Of a stretch of DNA of 32,795 bases, positions 32,106-32,795 are shown piece after piece. Source of the DNA: a virus. The stretch spans positions 1 through 32,795 of IMG/VR virus record IMGVR_UViG_3300006224_000025; one strand, written 5' to 3'. Position 1 is the stretch's first letter, and every line of letters begins with the position of its first letter. Below the pieces are notes generated by a model, which was not told where the DNA came from, ran no database searches, and saw nothing but the letters and a program-made list of their open reading frames with translations. The translations under genes were made by a program, and so were the position numbers.

Positions 32106-32795
32106 ATGGCTTACGAAATAAAATATCGATCAGTCTTTTATAATCATTTCCACAAGAATGTTAATGTGGCGATTTATAAGAAAGATTATGTAGGTGGTAT
32201 AATAGATATTCGTACTACTGAAGTATCTATTGAAAGTAATTATGCCGATGATGAGACTCCAATCATAGGTAGAGGAGCAAAAGTGGTAATTGCAGCGGAT
32301 GAAACGAATATGGTATATCTGGAGGATTTACTTCTTTCTACTGAAAGGGAATTCATGTGCATTATTTTATATGATGGTACGGTGGTATTTAGAGGATTTA
32401 CTATTTGTGATATAAATGAACGTCAATTATTACCATATGCTGCAATTATAGTTCAATTTACAGATTATCTTCATAGGGTAGAAGGGGAGTATCCTAAGAT
32501 ACTCAGTGATATAGGTGGAACAACTGATCTCTATTCATTGATTAATAATTTACTTGAAGTAACCAATTTAGAGTTTCCTTTACTTGTTAATTCGACTCTA
32601 TTTGAAGATACTATGAATAAAGGTACGTCGGATACTTTTCTTCCTCAAACCTATGTTCAGAATTGTGTATTCTATAATGACTCTTATTCATATGATAATG
32701 TATATGACGCAATGAATAAAGCCCTCAAATCATTTGGTGGTTTCATATACAGTTTTGGTGATAGGTGGATATTAGAGAGGCAGGAGGATATTACT
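32106..32795 (+). CDS. Distal tail / baseplate protein, truncated by the window end
   Basis: The frame is open for 230 codons from ATG 32106 to the window edge with no stop. The start MAYEIKYRSVFYNHFHKNVNVAIYKKDYVGG, followed by IRTTEVSIESNYADDETPIIGRGAKVVI and the segment YDGTVVFRGFTICD, is a pattern I know from proteins that follow the tape measure in Bacteroidota phages and are annotated as tail proteins. It starts 4 nt after the tape measure stop without an SD. A distal tail or baseplate hub role is inferred from position. Confidence 0.65.
   Translation, partial: MAYEIKYRSVFYNHFHKNVNVAIYKKDYVGGIIDIRTTEVSIESNYADDETPIIGRGAKVVIAADETNMVYLEDLLLSTEREFMCIILYDGTVVFRGFTICDINERQLLPYAAIIVQFTDYLHRVEGEYPKILSDIGGTTDLYSLINNLLEVTNLEFPLLVNSTLFEDTMNKGTSDTFLPQTYVQNCVFYNDSYSYDNVYDAMNKALKSFGGFIYSFGDRWILERQEDIT

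Overview
The window is a contiguous stretch of a tailed double-stranded DNA phage (or prophage) in which every convincing gene lies on the + strand. The best guess for the host is Bacteroidota. The evidence is a consensus-like Bacteroidota promoter (TTTG, 20 nt, TAATTTTG) ahead of the small terminase gene, A-rich leaders without Shine-Dalgarno (SD) sites on most genes, an exported holin-like protein with an FA|Q cleavage site, and a phage-encoded lipoprotein with a hyalin-repeat-like (HYR) domain. A lambda-type tail tube gene, a frameshifted tail-chaperone pair, a 1327-residue tape measure and no visible sheath gene point to a siphovirus.

Layout. Bases 1-1544 are almost free of genes. They hold hairpins, dispersed short repeats and, at 747-856, eleven consecutive 10-bp units that each begin GGTA, GGCA or GGTC. 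Bases 1556-3684 carry a promoter, the small terminase and the large terminase. Bases 3684-13489 carry adsorption and surface genes: an 888-residue fibre-like protein with cold-shock-like, LamG-like and Asp-box parts, a 33-residue membrane peptide, a Trp/Pro-rich protein, a lipoprotein, a small virion-type protein, a 1740-residue modular repeat protein and a small accessory protein. Bases 13502-15208 form a probable lysis cluster (two coiled-coil membrane proteins, a DUF5675-like protein and a holin-like protein), closed by a strong terminator.

Bases 15265-20568 are the head module: DUF1073-type portal, SPP1 gp7/Mu F-type minor head protein, DUF2213-type protease fused to a scaffold that has its own internal start, decoration protein, and an encapsulin-like HK97-fold major capsid protein. 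After a 117-residue unknown protein comes a six-gene modification cassette (20964-25054): DUF115/MptE-like protein, glycosyltransferase-like protein, SAM methyltransferase, two GT-A glycosyltransferases and a sulfotransferase. Bases 25042-32101 are the neck and tail module: four connector and completion proteins, tail tube, tail assembly chaperones joined by a textbook -1 frameshift signal, and tape measure. A truncated distal-tail protein runs off the end.

How the genes work together. The terminase packages DNA through the portal into a head built by MCP, scaffold, protease and decoration protein. Connectors join the head to a long tail whose length is set by the tape measure. The large fibre and repeat proteins would give receptor or glycan binding. 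The cassette lies inside the structural operon with start/stop overlaps, so it most plausibly decorates a virion protein with a methylated and/or sulfated glycan. That assignment is inference. The two least explained items are the 10-bp-phased array upstream of the terminase and the glycan/sulfate cassette between capsid and neck genes.
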